A model generated the notes under the pieces. The model ran no database searches, was not told where the DNA came from, and saw nothing but the letters and a program-made list of their open reading frames with translations. 18,553 nucleotides of DNA, taken from contig CAYNXB010000051.1 in NCBI GenBank assembly GCA_964401045.1, forward strand, positions 1 through 18,553. Reading direction: 5' to 3'. This document shows positions 7,387-15,700 of the stretch, one piece after another (position 1 is the stretch's first letter; every line of letters starts with the position of its first letter). Made by a program: the position numbers and the translations under genes. The stretch is from CAYNXB01 sp964401045. GTDB lineage: Bacteria > Pseudomonadota > Alphaproteobacteria > Sphingomonadales > Sphingomonadaceae.

Positions 7387-8395
7387 ACTCTTCGGCCCCA
7401 CCGCCGGTACCGAAATCGATCGCACCGTCCGCCGCCAGGCGCCGGGCGATGTCGATGATCTCCTTCTGCGCGGCTTCGACTTCGGCCATCTTGATCCGGC
7501 CGCGTGTCTCGATCTCGTCGCGCACGCCATCGGCCGCGCGCGAGGACATCGCGCCGAAGAACACTTCGCGATCCGCATCGGCGATGCCCTTCAGGGCATC
7601 GACCAGCAGCGCGCCGTCGACTTCGCGCAGCAGCGCGCCCATCGACTGGCTGTCGAGCGCGAACAAGTGCTCGAAGCGGAACATCTCGGCTTCGATCCGT
7701 CGCGCCAGCGGCCGGTCGACCTTGGCGAGGTGGCTCATCACCTGCTTCTCCACGGCCTTGCCGGAACGGTTGATGATCTCGGCGGCTTCGACCGGGCCGC
7801 CCATCTGCATCGGAAGCGTTCCGTGGACCGCGGCGATGCGCCGGTCGAGCAGGTCCTCGAGCATCGCCAGCGCATCGGCCGAAATGGACCCGAGCGTGGC
7901 GATCCGATGCACCACCTGCGGCTGGTCGACCGCGGGCAGAAGATGCAGCACGCGAGCCGCGATCTGCGGATCGATCTGCACCAGCAACACTGCGATCGCC
8001 TGCGGGTGTTCGCCTTCGAGCAGGCTCGCCAGAACTTCGGGATCGAGCCATTTGGCGAGTTCGACCGACGACTGCTTGCGCCGGTCCGGCGGCAGGATCG
8101 AGCGCATGATATTGTCGGCCTTCATTTCGCCGACCGCGCCGATCATCAGCGAGTGGACCTGGTCGGCCCGGTCGCCGGCGGGCATGCCGTCCTGCTCCGC
8201 CCGACCGAGGAAGTCGTTGACCGTGTGCGAGATGGTGCCCGGGTCGATGTCGCCCAGACCGCACATCCGTTCCCCCAGGACTCGAAGCTCGCCCGGATCG
8301 AGCTGGCCGAGGATCTGCGTGGCCTGGCTCTCATCGAGCAACATCAGCATCACCGCTGCGCGGCCTGCATCGTCCAGTTCTGCGAGCACGCTCAT
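7379..8395 (-). CDS. fliG: Flagellar motor switch protein FliG
   Basis: FliG is the rotor protein that meets the stators and generates torque. It binds FliF with its N-terminus and FliM with its middle domain. The product is 338 residues, the normal length. The E-H-P-Q motif is at about residues 129-132 and the M-F-R-F motif at about 238-241. The charged torque helix around residues 284-300 (M-S-S-R-A-A-D-G-V-R-D-E-I-E) keeps the Arg and Asp residues expected at the stator interface. The start is ATG 8393-8395, 11 bases after the fliF stop, with an AAGGAC Shine-Dalgarno. Confidence 0.98.
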   Translation of the reverse strand: MSVLAELDDAGRAAVMLMLLDESQATQILGQLDPGELRVLGERMCGLGDIDPGTISHTVNDFLGRAEQDGMPAGDRADQVHSLMIGAVGEMKADNIMRSILPPDRRKQSSVELAKWLDPEVLASLLEGEHPQAIAVLLVQIDPQIAARVLHLLPAVDQPQVVHRIATLGSISADALAMLEDLLDRRIAAVHGTLPMQMGGPVEAAEIINRSGKAVEKQVMSHLAKVDRPLARRIEAEMFRFEHLFALDSQSMGALLREVDGALLVDALKGIADADREVFFGAMSSRAADGVRDEIETRGRIKMAEVEAAQKEIIDIARRLAADGAIDFGTGGGAEEYV

Positions 8396-8406
8396 CTCGA
8401 TAGTCC

Positions 8407-10026
8407 TTACTGGTTCTGGCTGAGCATCTGGCGGATCGCGATCACCGCGCGGTCCGGGCGGTCGTCGACCACCTTCTGCGCCGCCCCAACCTGGCGATTG
8501 AGCAACGACCGGTCGATCGCGTCCGGCGTTCGTTCGGTGGCGGTTCCGACCCCGGAACTGCCAAGTACCCGGTCCACCGCAGCTCCGCCGTCACGGCCAC
8601 CGCGGCCGCGCAACGCGCGCAGCAGCGGCCGGACGCCGAGCAGAAGGATCAGCAGCACGCCGACCAGCGCAGCGACGTAGCGCACGATCATGGCGAACCA
8701 GCCGGTTTCGTAGAATGCCGGCGCCTCGATCGCGTTCTCGGCGAAGTTGCGGGTGATCACTTCGACCTGATCGCCCCGCTCGGGCACCGCGCCGACGGCG
8801 GCGCTGACCAGTGATTTGATCTTCTCGATGTCGGACGCCTTGCCGTTCTTCATCGCTGCGGCGCTGACCGCCACGGCGACGGAGATGCGCTTGATCCCAC
8901 CCGGAGCGACGTTGGTGACCGCCACTTCACGGCCCAGCTCGTAGCTGCGGCTGGCGCGCGTCTCGCCCGAAGGCGGCGTCTGCGCGCCCATCGGGGCGGC
9001 TTCCGCCCCGTTAGCGCCCGGCTGGACAGTGCCCGGCGCGGGCGGAGTGTTCGAAAGCGCACCGGGAACGCCGATGCCGCCGAAGGTGCCGGCGCTGCGC
9101 GTGGTTTCCTGCGTCTCTTCACGGACCACGCCCTGCTTGTCGTAACTTTCGCGAGCCGAGGTCCGCGCTTCGAGGTCGAGCTCGACCTGGATCTCGCTGG
9201 AGAAGTTGTCCGGGCCCAGCACCGGCGCGAGCAACTGGCTGACCTGGGCGCGGAGCTTTTCCTCCATCTGCGCCTGCAGTTCGAGCCCGCTGGTATCGTT
9301 GCTGCGCGCCTCGGACAGGAGGCGGCCGTTCTGATCGACGATCCGCACGTTATCGACCGGCAGGCCCGTGACCGAGCTGGCGACGAGGTTGGCGATCGCG
9401 GTGGTTTGGGAATCCGATAGCTGGCGGCCCTTGGCGAGCCGCACCATAACCGATGCGGAAGGCGGCGCTTCGTCACGCACGAACACCGAATGCTCCGGCT
9501 CGGCGAGATGGACGCGGACGGCTTCGACCCCGTCGATCTCCTTGATGGTGAGCATGAGCTCACGCTCCCGCGCGATGCGCAGGCGTTCGCCCTCCATCGT
9601 CCGGCTCGCGCCGAGCGGGAGGTTGTCGAGCAGCTCGATGCCGCTTTCAGGCGTCGCCAGCGCGCCATCGGATGCGACGACCATGCGCGCGCGGTAGAGA
9701 TCTTCCTCGTTGACCGTCAGCGCACCGGTCTGGTTGTCGATACTGTAGCCGATCGAGGCCTTGTCGAGCGCCCCGGCGACATCCGCCCGTTGGCTATCGT
9801 CGAGCTGGGTGTAGAGCGTGCGCTGGGGCGTGGGCGAGATGACCGTCCAGGCGAGCGCCGCAGCCCCGATGGCCGCCATGCCGACGAACCAGGGCATTGC
9901 CTTGCGCACGGCGGGCTGGGCGGCGAGGCCGCGCATTTTTTCGAGCATCGGATTGTTTCCGACACCGCCGAAGGCTCCCATTGGGGACAAAGCCCCTCCC
10001 TGGGGCGCGGGAACGAGATCGCTCAT
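8407..10026 (-). CDS. fliF: Flagellar MS-ring protein FliF
   Basis: FliF builds the MS ring in the inner membrane, the base on which rotor and export gate assemble. The product is 539 residues. The first transmembrane helix is at about residues 45-63 and the second at about 446-465. Between them lie the periplasmic ring-building domains, including a disordered Pro/Gly/Ala-rich insert after V-V-R-E-E-T-Q-E-T-T-R. The C-terminal tail, ending in D-R-A-V-I-A-I-R-Q-M-L-S, is the FliG-binding helix. The start is ATG 10024-10026, four bases after the fliE stop. It is slightly short for the family, within the normal alphaproteobacterial range. Confidence 0.97.
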   Translation of the reverse strand: MSDLVPAPQGGALSPMGAFGGVGNNPMLEKMRGLAAQPAVRKAMPWFVGMAAIGAAALAWTVISPTPQRTLYTQLDDSQRADVAGALDKASIGYSIDNQTGALTVNEEDLYRARMVVASDGALATPESGIELLDNLPLGASRTMEGERLRIARERELMLTIKEIDGVEAVRVHLAEPEHSVFVRDEAPPSASVMVRLAKGRQLSDSQTTAIANLVASSVTGLPVDNVRIVDQNGRLLSEARSNDTSGLELQAQMEEKLRAQVSQLLAPVLGPDNFSSEIQVELDLEARTSARESYDKQGVVREETQETTRSAGTFGGIGVPGALSNTPPAPGTVQPGANGAEAAPMGAQTPPSGETRASRSYELGREVAVTNVAPGGIKRISVAVAVSAAAMKNGKASDIEKIKSLVSAAVGAVPERGDQVEVITRNFAENAIEAPAFYETGWFAMIVRYVAALVGVLLILLLGVRPLLRALRGRGGRDGGAAVDRVLGSSGVGTATERTPDAIDRSLLNRQVGAAQKVVDDRPDRAVIAIRQMLSQNQ

Positions 10027-10030
10027 CTAA

Positions 10031-10396
10031 TCAGACCCCCATCCGCATGATTTCCTGGTACGCCGAGAGCAGGCGGTTCCTCACCTGCAGCGTCGCTTCG
10101 AATGCGAGGCCCGCTTCCTGGCGAGCCAGCATGACCTTGGCGATGTCAGTGACTTCGCCCTTTTCGTAACCGGTCGAGAGCGCCTCGGCGCGGTTCTGGG
10201 AATCGCTCACCTTGTCGAGCGCGCTCTTCAGGTTGTCGGCGAAACCGCCGCCGGCCGGACTGGCGCCCTGCGTCGGCGCGGTTTCCTCGCCGGCCTTGAG
10301 TTGTTGCAGCACCTGCGAACGGCCGATGATCTCCTGCCGCATCGCCAGGATATCGCGCACGCCGGCCGCGCCGGTGGTAGGGCCGACGGGGTTCAT
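10031..10396 (-). CDS. fliE: Flagellar hook-basal body protein FliE
   Basis: FliE is the small periplasmic adaptor that joins the MS ring or export gate to the proximal rod. It is among the first exported subunits. The product is 121 residues, of normal length. The conserved C-terminal half is clear: F-A-D-N-L-K-S-A-L-D-K-V, then A-K-V-M-L-A-R-Q-E-A-G-L-A-F and L-L-S-A-Y-Q-E-I-M-R-M. The ATG at 10394-10396 overlaps the upstream activator stop as ATGA, so the two genes are probably co-translated. It has no signal peptide, consistent with type III export. Confidence 0.97.
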   Translation of the reverse strand: MNPVGPTTGAAGVRDILAMRQEIIGRSQVLQQLKAGEETAPTQGASPAGGGFADNLKSALDKVSDSQNRAEALSTGYEKGEVTDIAKVMLARQEAGLAFEATLQVRNRLLSAYQEIMRMGV

Positions 10397-11646
10397 TGGC
10401 GGGCTCCGACGGCGATACCCGCGTCACGGAACGAAGCGAGGCGATAGCGCAGGGTGCGCTCCGAGATGCCGAGTTCCTTCGCTGCGTTGGCGCGGTGGCC
10501 GCCGCACGCCTCGAGCGTGGCCATGATCGCCCGCGCTTCGGAAATCTGCACGATGTTCGAAAGCTTGCCACCATCGGCGGCGGCAGCGGCAGCGGCCGAA
10601 GAAGGCTCGCTCGCCATGCGCGCGGCCTGGTCGAACACGATGTGCTGGGGTCCGATGGCTTCGGCGCCGTTGGCGAGCAGCAGGGCGCGGCGGACGACGT
10701 TCTCCAGCTCGCGGATGTTGCCGGGCCAGCTGTGGGCCTTGAGCATGTCCAGCGCCTCGACGCGAAGCCACGGGATCGCCTGACCCTTCGAATGGCGCAT
10801 GATCATCGCGAACGCGAGGGCGACGATGTCTTGCGGGCGCTGGCGCAGCGCGCTCAACGCCAGCGGGAACACGTTGAGGCGGTAATAAAGGTCCGCGCGG
10901 AAGCGGCCGTCTTCCACTTCGGTCGGCAGGTCGCGGTTGGCGCAGGCGACGATGCGCACATCGACCTTTACCGGGCGGGTCGCGCCAATCGGGACCACTT
11001 CGCCTTCCTGCAGCGCGCGCAGCAGCTTGGCCTGGAGCGTAAGCGGCATCTCGGCGATCTCGTCGAGCAACAAGGTGCCGCCATCGGCGGCGCGGAAGAA
11101 GCCTTCGCCCGCGGCGTTGGCGCCGGTGAACGAGCCTTTCTCGTGGCCGAACAGCATCGCCTCGAGCATCGTCTCGGGCATCGCCGCGCAGTTGATGGCG
11201 ATGAACGGGCCTTTGCGTCGCGGGCTGCGATCATGGATGAAGCGCGAAAGAACTTCCTTGCCGGTCCCGGTCGGGCCGGTGATCAGCACCGGAATGTCGC
11301 TGCTGGCGAGCCGATCGGCGAGCGCGATGATCGACAGGCTTTCGGGATCGACCGCGATCGGCATGCCCGGCTCCGTGGCGCAGGCAACCGCGGCGCCGAG
11401 CGTCGCTTCGTCCATCGCTTCACTATAGCGGAGCGTGACGACGGTCTGGTCGTCGCCGCGTGCAATCGAAGGAGCGGAGGCGGCTGCGAGCAGCACGGTA
11501 CGGCTGCCGGGAACCGGAACCTCGGCTTGATCGATGAAAGCCAGCGTGTCGCCCGCCGCACCCGCGGTGAGGATCGCCCCCAGCCGGTTGGCAAGACTGC
11601 CGTGCTTCGCCGTTGCGGCCTGCGAGAATTGCTTAACTACCATCAT
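10393..11646 (-). CDS. Sigma-54-dependent flagellar transcription activator without receiver domain
   Basis: This is an enhancer-binding protein of the FlbD/FleQ type that activates RNA polymerase carrying sigma-54. The product is 417 residues. Residues 1-100 match no domain I recognise and lack the acidic pair, Asp and Lys pattern of a receiver. The AAA+ domain spans about 103-330: Walker A GPTGTGKE at 124-131, the sigma-54 contact loop GSFTGA at 171-176 (an A-to-S variant of GAFTGA), Walker B GGTLLLDEI at 189-197 and the arginine-finger region around 248-260. A poly-Ala linker (about 350-358) leads to a Fis-type helix-turn-helix at about 386-403 (ANAAKELGISERTLRYRL). It heads the fli operon, overlapping fliE, so it probably controls flagellar genes, perhaps including its own operon. 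I give no gene symbol because FlbD and FleQ homologues cannot be separated here. Confidence 0.88.
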   Translation of the reverse strand: MMVVKQFSQAATAKHGSLANRLGAILTAGAAGDTLAFIDQAEVPVPGSRTVLLAAASAPSIARGDDQTVVTLRYSEAMDEATLGAAVACATEPGMPIAVDPESLSIIALADRLASSDIPVLITGPTGTGKEVLSRFIHDRSPRRKGPFIAINCAAMPETMLEAMLFGHEKGSFTGANAAGEGFFRAADGGTLLLDEIAEMPLTLQAKLLRALQEGEVVPIGATRPVKVDVRIVACANRDLPTEVEDGRFRADLYYRLNVFPLALSALRQRPQDIVALAFAMIMRHSKGQAIPWLRVEALDMLKAHSWPGNIRELENVVRRALLLANGAEAIGPQHIVFDQAARMASEPSSAAAAAAADGGKLSNIVQISEARAIMATLEACGGHRANAAKELGISERTLRYRLASFRDAGIAVGARQ

Positions 11647-11693
11647 TGCCCCCCGATTAACTATATCGGCAGGGCTCGTTTGCGCGGTGCATG

Positions 11694-11720
11694 GGTAACG
11701 GCGGGATAATGTTCGTTACC
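11694..11720. promoter_or_regulatory. Perfect inverted repeat in the divergent control region
   Basis: GGTAACG (11694-11700) and CGTTACC (11714-11720) form an exact 7-bp dyad separated by 13 bases, with half-site centres 20 bp apart, about two helical turns. It lies between the divergently oriented activator and flagellin genes. The spacing suits a dimeric regulator operator, possibly for the activator itself, but no factor is known to me for this sequence. It is not followed by a T-run, so it is not a terminator. Confidence 0.35.
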
Positions 11721-11781
11721 GGGAAACTACGGTGAACCTACGCATTTCCGCGGATCTGCGCGGTTAATTTTCGCTAGCCCC

Positions 11782-11808
11782 TAAAAAAGTTCCGCCGCCA
11801 GCCGCCTT
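11782..11808 (+). promoter_or_regulatory. Weak sigma-28-like promoter for flagellin (candidate)
   Basis: TAAA at 11782-11785, then 15 bases, then GCCG at 11801-11804 match the conserved cores and spacing of FliA (sigma-28) promoters (TAAA-N15-GCCGATAA). The last four bases of the -10 box (CCTT) do not match. It would give a leader of roughly 60 bases before the flagellin start. A competing, equally weak sigma-54 minimal pattern (GG-N10-GC) lies at 11816-11829. Neither is decisive. Confidence 0.25.
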
Positions 11809-11861
11809 TGTCCGTGGACGCCGCTGAGCCGATGGCCCCGCAGTGCCCGTTTCGAAGACAC

Positions 11862-11866
11862 AGGAG
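11862..11866 (+). promoter_or_regulatory. Ribosome binding site of the flagellin gene
   Basis: AGGAG sits 8 bases before the ATG at 11875, an ideal spacing. It fits the high expression expected of a filament protein and fixes the start. Confidence 0.8.
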
Positions 11867-11874
11867 ACTGGGAA

Positions 11875-12684
11875 ATGACGGTAATCAACAGCAACATCGG
11901 CGCTCTGCGGGCTAGCAATGCTTCCGCCGCCGCCGAAAAGCTGCTCGGCAACGCGATGGAGCGTCTTTCGAGCGGCAAGCGCATCAATAGCGCGAAGGAC
12001 GACGCCGCCGGCCTCGCCATCGCCTCGAGCATGACCTCGCAGGTGCGTGGCATGAACCAGGCGATCCGCAACGCCAACGACGGCATCTCGCTTGCTCAGA
12101 CGGCCGAAGGCGCGCTGGGTGAAGTCACCAACATGCTGCAGCGCATCCGCGAACTTGCGGTTCAGAGCGCGAGCGGCACCTACTCGGACGACGACCGCAC
12201 CAACCTCCAGACGGAAGTCGGCGAGCTTGGCGCACAGATCGACGACATCATCACCAACACCAAGTTCAATGACGTTGCGGTGTTCGGCGCCACGGACGTT
12301 TCGGTCGTGATCCAGACCGGTTCGGGCTCGGCCGATCAGGTCACCCTGACGGTGACCGGTCTCGACGTGTCGGCTGCCTCGGCCTCCGATATCTCGACGT
12401 CGGCAGGCGCGACGACCGCGCTAGGCGACGCCGACACGGCGCTCAAGGCGGTTGCCACGACCCGCGCCTCGCTCGGTGCCGGCATGAGCCGTCTCGACTC
12501 GGTGGTGAACAACCTGAACAACAACGTCACCAACCTGTCCGAGGCGCGTTCGCGGATCGAGGACGCCGATTATGCGGCGGAATCGACCAAGCTCGCCAAG
12601 GCCCAGATCCTGGCGCAGGCGTCGACCGCGATGCTCGCCCAGGCGAACCAGAGCCAGCAGAACGTTCTGACGCTGCTGCGTTAA
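11875..12684 (+). CDS. fliC: Flagellin (short filament protein)
   Basis: This is the subunit of the flagellar filament, exported by the type III system encoded next to it. The product is 269 residues, short compared with enteric flagellins. Conserved N-terminal D0/D1 helices are plain (MTVINSNIGALRASN, then LSSGKRINSAKDDAAGLAIA). The conserved C-terminus carries S-R-I-E-D-A-D-Y-A-A-E and ends Q-S-Q-Q-N-V-L-T-L-L-R. Only about 70 residues, rich in Ser, Thr, Ala and Val (about 135-205), lie between, so surface domains D2/D3 are almost absent. Residues 88-97 (LQRIRELAVQ) resemble the TLR5-recognised stretch. There is no Cys. It is the only plus-strand gene in the window, has its own promoter region and ends at a strong terminator. 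Confidence 0.97.
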   Translation: MTVINSNIGALRASNASAAAEKLLGNAMERLSSGKRINSAKDDAAGLAIASSMTSQVRGMNQAIRNANDGISLAQTAEGALGEVTNMLQRIRELAVQSASGTYSDDDRTNLQTEVGELGAQIDDIITNTKFNDVAVFGATDVSVVIQTGSGSADQVTLTVTGLDVSAASASDISTSAGATTALGDADTALKAVATTRASLGAGMSRLDSVVNNLNNNVTNLSEARSRIEDADYAAESTKLAKAQILAQASTAMLAQANQSQQNVLTLLR

Positions 12685-12713
12685 TCGCCGGTCCCGATAC
12701 CGGTAAAAACCTA

Positions 12714-12749
12714 ATACCCGGCGGGCGACTCCCCGCCGGGTATTTTTTT
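12714..12749 (+). terminator. Rho-independent terminator after flagellin, probably bidirectional
   Basis: A perfect 12-bp stem pairs 12714-12725 with 12732-12743 around a 6-base loop, followed by seven T (12743-12749). It ends the flagellin transcript. Read on the minus strand, the same hairpin is followed after four bases by five T, so it can also end the convergent autotransporter transcript, whose stop is 13 bases away. A smaller 5-bp hairpin (12688-12703) precedes it. Confidence 0.9.
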
Positions 12750-12756
12750 GTGCCGA

Positions 12757-15700
12757 TCAGAACCGCAGGCGCATGTTCACGGTAGCGGTGTGGCTTTCGA
12801 CCTGCGAGCCGATCACGCCCTGGTAGCCTACGCTCACATCGAACCGGTTGCTGGCGTCGATGCCGAGTTCCAGCCCGCCGACGAACGCCTGATCGTCGAT
12901 CATCGTGCTGATGATCGCCGGGTCGGACGCTGCACCGGCGCCGATGAAGCGCATCGGCGCGCGAATTTCGTCCTTGTTGGCGAACAGTCCCCCGCCGGTG
13001 AGTGCGAAATGGACCTGGTTGAACCGGGCGCCGACAGTCAGCTTGGGTTCGATGGAAAGGTACCATTCGTCGGACTTGTCGACAGCCATGCCGAGGCCAT
13101 CCAGACCTTGCTCGTCGAACCCGTCGAGGGACAGGCGGATCGCCGAGGCATCGACGTTGGGCCGGACGAACCACGGACCGCTGCCGAAGCTGTAGCCAAG
13201 GCTCACATCGGCGGCGAGGTAGTCGGTCTTGATGCGCGAGGTTCCGAACGCAGGCTCGAAGATGTCCTGCCTGCGCACCATTGTCTGCTTCTGCCAACCG
13301 GCGGCCAGGTTGAGGCCGGCCGAACCGCGACCATCGGCCCCGAAGGTCTTGCCCACCCCGAGACCGACATGGAGCGCATCGCCATCCTCGCCCACGGCGC
13401 GATCGCCGCCAAAGCGCAGCTTGCCGAGCGAATCGTAGCCGAACGCCCCGCCGAACGACCAACCGCCCGCGAGGCCCGCCGCCCCGCCGATCCGCAGCCG
13501 CGCAGTATCGCCGAGGTCGATCGGCGCCGCATCGTCAGGGTCGCGTTCGAGCTGGTGGATCTCGGCCCTGCCCCAGACGCAGGCATTGAGGTCGGGGCGA
13601 TCGAACGGATCGCAACCCATCACGCTCTTCGAGAAGTCGCGCGCGGAATCGAGGTTCTCGATTGCCGGGGCAAGCAGCGATTCCGGATCGAGCTCGTCGA
13701 AGATCGCGCGATAGACGTCTTCCTGCCCTTCGGTGAGGTTGCCGAGGAGCGCCAGCAACCGTCCGATGCCGTGAGCCCCGCCAACGTCGAGCGCCGAGTC
13801 CAGGTGGTGCCCGAGCTGCTGCTCGTTCGCGTTGAGGAACGGCTGGGCGAAGTCGCTCTCGAACGCGAGCTGGATCGCGTGCGGACCGTTGAGCACGCTG
13901 TAGTCGAGCGCGATCGTGTCGGGCACATCGAGGCCGTCGTCGGTCGCGGCCCCGCCGGCGGAGATCAGCGTGACCGGGTTCGAGTTCTCGAGCCAGGTCA
14001 GCGTGATGTTCGCCGTGCCATCCACGGTCACGTCACCGGTCGCGTCGATGCGGTCGGAAGCGTAGGGCCCGAAAGCGACATCGTACCACATCTCACCGGT
14101 CGCCGACTGCAGGTAGTCGCCGTCCAACGCCACCTGGCTGATCACCTGCGTACCGTAGAGCGTCGCGGTGCGGATATCGTCATAGACAGGAACCGCGAAG
14201 GTATCGCCGCCAGCGAGGTCGATCGGGAAGCGCGGCGCGCGCAGGCCGAGCTCGATCGTACCGTCGTTGACGAAGGCACCGCTGCCGCCGCCGTCTTGCA
14301 AGTCGATCGTCGAGATCGTGACGTATGTCGCGCCTGCATTGTTGTGGATGAGGTTGGTGCCCTCACCCAGGTAGGCGTTGCCGACGATGGCGCCGCGGTT
14401 CTCGACCGTGTCGTTGCCGGTGGTGGTCTTGATCGCCAGGCCCGAAACCGCCGACACCGTGCCTTCGGTATCGATCAGGTTGTCGGCCCCGCCGTCGAAG
14501 CTGATGGCGATGCCGGTGCCGCTGCCGCCACGGATATCGCCGCTCGACAGCAAGGTGATGTTGCCGCCGCCCAGTGAACCGAGGCTCTGCGCCAGAACCG
14601 CCGTCGAATCGAGGCCGTAAGCCACGATCGCCCCATCGACATCGAGGGTGATCGCACCGCCTGCGCCTTCACCGCCCGCGGTGCCCGCGAACTGACCGTA
14701 GACGAAGCCGCCGCCGCCGCCGAGGCTCTGCGCGAGGACGCCGACCGAGCTGTCGCCTAGCGCGGCGATGTCGCCGACCTGGTTGAACGCGACCGTGCCG
14801 CCATCCCCGACGTTGTCGTCGCTGAGGACGACCTCGGCATCGGCAAAGTCACCGAATACCGCGCCACCGCCGCCGCCGATCGACTGCAACACCACGGCGT
14901 AGTCGCCGACGCCGAGCGAGCCGATGGTGCCGTTGTTGGTCAGGCTGACATCGCCGCCCGAGCCTTCCGCGCCGTCGCTGCCGCCGAGGGTGACGTGCGG
15001 GAACGCGTCACCCGACAAGGTGACCACGCCACCGCCCGCGCCGATCGATTGCACGAGCAAGGCCGCCGAATGATCGCCCGCCGCCATAGCGCCGCCGGTG
15101 ATCGTTTCGCTGACCGTGCCGCCGTCGTTGCCGGTGCCGCCCGATGCGCCGAGCGTCACCACCGACATGGTCGGAAGATCGAGCGGCTGGAGGCCCTCGG
15201 GAGCCAGGACCGTTTCGTCCGCCGCCGCGACCACCGTCTGGCTGTAGCTGACGGTGGCGACACCGCCGCCCCCGCCGATGCTCTGGATCAGNNNNNNNNN
15301 NNNNNNNNNNNNNNNNNNNNNNNNNNNNNNNNNNNNNNNNNNNNNNNNNNNNNNNNNNNNNNNNNNNNNNNNNNNNNNNNNNNNNNNNNNNGCCGCCAGC
15401 GTGTTGCTGATGATCAGCGAGCCCGGCTCGCCGGTCAGCGCCAGCGCCACGCCGGCGTTGCCGCCGCCGCCGCCGATCGACTGCGCCACAATGCCGTGCG
15501 CGCCGTCACCGCGGGTGACGATCGAGCCGGAATTGACGACGTTGACATCCCCCGCGTCACCACCGTCGCCACCGCTGCCGCCGATCGAGATCAGCGGCGA
15601 GGCAACCGGCATGCTCAGGTTGAGCGCGCCGGAGAGGACAATACCGCCATTGCCGCCGCCGCCGCCGATCGACTGCGCGAGGATGCCGTGAGCGCCCTCA

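Noticed and set aside
6029..8680. Open reading frame of 883 codons on the plus strand, antisense to fliF, fliG, fliH and fliI
   Set aside because: It has no recognisable domain, and its Arg, Ala, His and Asp rich composition is the usual mirror of high-GC coding DNA. The opposite strand holds four well-conserved flagellar genes.
11660..11674. GCCGATAT on the minus strand as a sigma-28 -10 box for the activator
   Set aside because: The -10 core fits, but no TAAA-like -35 lies 15 bases upstream, so it was not called as a promoter.
11781..12086. Minus-strand reading frame of 101 codons over the flagellin start
   Set aside because: It is antisense to the highly conserved flagellin N-terminus, with no domain and no ribosome binding site that I can see.
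12748..14577. Open reading frame of 609 codons on the plus strand, antisense to the autotransporter barrel and junction
   Set aside because: The product looks like a high-GC shadow with no domain, while the minus-strand reading gives a coherent barrel ending in Phe.
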